A stretch of 5,983 nucleotides of DNA from Roseiflexaceae bacterium UBA965 (GTDB lineage Bacteria; Chloroflexota; Chloroflexia; Chloroflexales; Roseiflexaceae). Numbering within the stretch: the stretch's first letter is position 1; each line of letters opens with the position of its first letter. A program made the position numbers and the translations under genes. Where the stretch lies: NCBI GenBank assembly GCA_002292925.1, contig DBCF01000002.1, forward strand, positions 11,056 to 17,038, in the 5' to 3' direction. Positions 5,123 to 5,983 of this stretch are shown here, in pieces. The notes under the pieces were generated by a model, which ran no database searches, was not told the origin of the DNA, and saw only the letters and a list, made by a program, of their open reading frames with translations.

Positions 5123-5983
5123 GTGTACTATAGTCGTCTCCAAGAACAATTAGCCAGTGGTAAAACGGTGGTGACAGGCGAAATCGCCCCACCCCGTGGC
5201 GCTTCACCGGCCACGTTATTACGGGTTGCCAGCAACCTGGCCCCCGCCGTCGATGCCCTTAATTTGACCGACAATCAGCGCGGGCTCGGCCGCATGTCGG
5301 CTATGACTGCGGCAATTATGTTGCGCCAACACGGCTATGAAGTCATCGCACAGATGACCTGCCAGCACCGCAATCGGATTGCCCTGCAATCGGATGCGTT
5401 GGGTGGGGCAACCTGTGGCGTGACTAATATTTTGGCGATGACCGGTGACCATCCCAAAATCGGTGATCATCCCGAGGCCAAAAACGTCCTCGACGTGAAT
5501 TCTTTCCAACTCATCAAAATGCTACGCACAATGCGCGATGAAGGCACCCTGCAAGCAGGGACGCCTCTCAGTGACGCCCCAAAGTATTTTGTGGGTGGCG
5601 TAGCCAATCCCAATATCGAAAAAGCAACCCGACTCGAACGCAAAATTACTTTTGGTGCCGAATTTGTGCAGACCCAGATTATTTTTGATGTGGCGCGCTT
5701 TGCCGAATGGATGCACGATGTCCGTACCCTCGGCTTACACCAGCAGGCAGGGATTATGGCGGGCATCATGGTGATTAAATCGGCCCAATCGGCACGCTTT
5801 TTGCGGGATCACTTGCCAGGATCACGTGTGCCCGAATCAATCATCGAGCGCATGGAGGCTGCCGCCGACCCCGAAGCCGAAGGCATCACCATTGCCGCCG
5901 AGTTGTGTCAACAATTGTTGGCCATCGAGGGAGTGCGTGGGGTGCATTTGATGACGGTCGGCTGGAGCAAAGCGATTCCGCTC
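5123..5983 (+). CDS. metF: 5,10-methylenetetrahydrofolate reductase (MetF) family protein, 3' end cut by window
   Basis: 287 codons are open from a GTG start to the window edge. MetF is a cytosolic FAD-dependent (beta/alpha)8-barrel enzyme that reduces 5,10-methylene-THF to 5-methyl-THF, the methyl donor for methionine synthesis. Family landmarks are visible: Glu20 in VTGEIAPPRG (matching the catalytic glutamate 28 of E. coli MetF), AVDALNLTDN, Asp109 in AMTGDHP (matching Asp120), Gln185 in FVQTQIIFD (matching Gln183), and a C-terminal GVRGVHLMTVGW. With usual lengths near 290-310, probably only a short tail is missing. The divergence from E. coli MetF leaves the electron donor and exact role uncertain; this clade includes homologues that work with other partner proteins. 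It is separated from the dioxygenase gene by 72 bases with a strong hairpin, so it may be a separate transcript. No promoter of its own is convincing. Confidence 0.85.
   Translation, partial: MYYSRLQEQLASGKTVVTGEIAPPRGASPATLLRVASNLAPAVDALNLTDNQRGLGRMSAMTAAIMLRQHGYEVIAQMTCQHRNRIALQSDALGGATCGVTNILAMTGDHPKIGDHPEAKNVLDVNSFQLIKMLRTMRDEGTLQAGTPLSDAPKYFVGGVANPNIEKATRLERKITFGAEFVQTQIIFDVARFAEWMHDVRTLGLHQQAGIMAGIMVIKSAQSARFLRDHLPGSRVPESIIERMEAAADPEAEGITIAAELCQQLLAIEGVRGVHLMTVGWSKAIPL

Noticed and set aside
4253..5149. 298-codon - strand open frame over the dioxygenase gene
   Set aside because: It is antisense to the PhyH gene and would cross the perfect hairpin; no domain is recognisable.
5442..5473. 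Imperfect direct repeat GGTGAyCATCCC, 18 bases apart, inside the metF-like gene
   Set aside because: It encodes GDHPKIGDHP, a normal double-GD segment in this MetF subgroup as I recall it, so it is more likely conserved protein sequence than a recent duplication.
1..5983. CRISPR array, tRNA, rRNA or insertion sequence
   Set aside because: No spaced repeat array, cloverleaf-like sequence, rRNA-like stretch or transposase motif was seen on either strand by eye.

Overview
The window carries four closely packed genes, all on the + strand, and looks like a metabolic operon from a bacterium. The base composition is moderately GC-rich. The short intergenic spaces hold heptamer, palindromic and tandem repeats of a kind I associate with Chloroflexota (Chloroflexia-like) and cyanobacterial genomes. 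A Chloroflexota host is my best guess, but it is an inference; no rRNA or marker gene is present to prove it.

Layout. Bases 1-214 are non-coding and hold three kinds of small repeat, a 14-bp perfect palindrome and a candidate -10 box. Bases 215-3259 encode a 1014-residue three-part protein: an N-terminal APH/hydroxylysine-kinase-like kinase, a central M23 (LytM-type) metallopeptidase domain with a complete zinc site, and a C-terminal class III PLP enzyme of the ethanolamine-phosphate / phosphohydroxylysine phospho-lyase type. A 66-base gap with a small hairpin leads to an aldo/keto reductase (3326-4192). After 27 bases comes a PhyH-family Fe(II)/2-oxoglutarate dioxygenase (4220-5050). A 72-base gap with a perfect 13-bp hairpin then leads to a GTG-started methylenetetrahydrofolate reductase homologue (5123 to the window end). 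That gene is cut by the window edge and probably lacks only its last residues.

How the genes may work together. In the known families, the kinase phosphorylates the hydroxyl of an amino alcohol (hydroxylysine in animals). The phospho-lyase then removes phosphate and ammonia to leave an aldehyde. An aldo/keto reductase could reduce that aldehyde, and a PhyH dioxygenase could create the hydroxyl at the start. A hydroxylate - phosphorylate - eliminate - reduce route is therefore a reasonable hypothesis for the first three genes, but the substrate cannot be read from the sequence. The MetF homologue belongs to one-carbon metabolism. It is set apart by the strong hairpin and may be a separate unit.

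The most notable feature is the fused protein. An apparently intact cell-wall-type peptidase site sits between two cytosolic enzymes, with no signal peptide. Such kinase-M23-aminotransferase fusions probably exist in other genomes, but the role of the M23 part is, as far as I know, unexplained.
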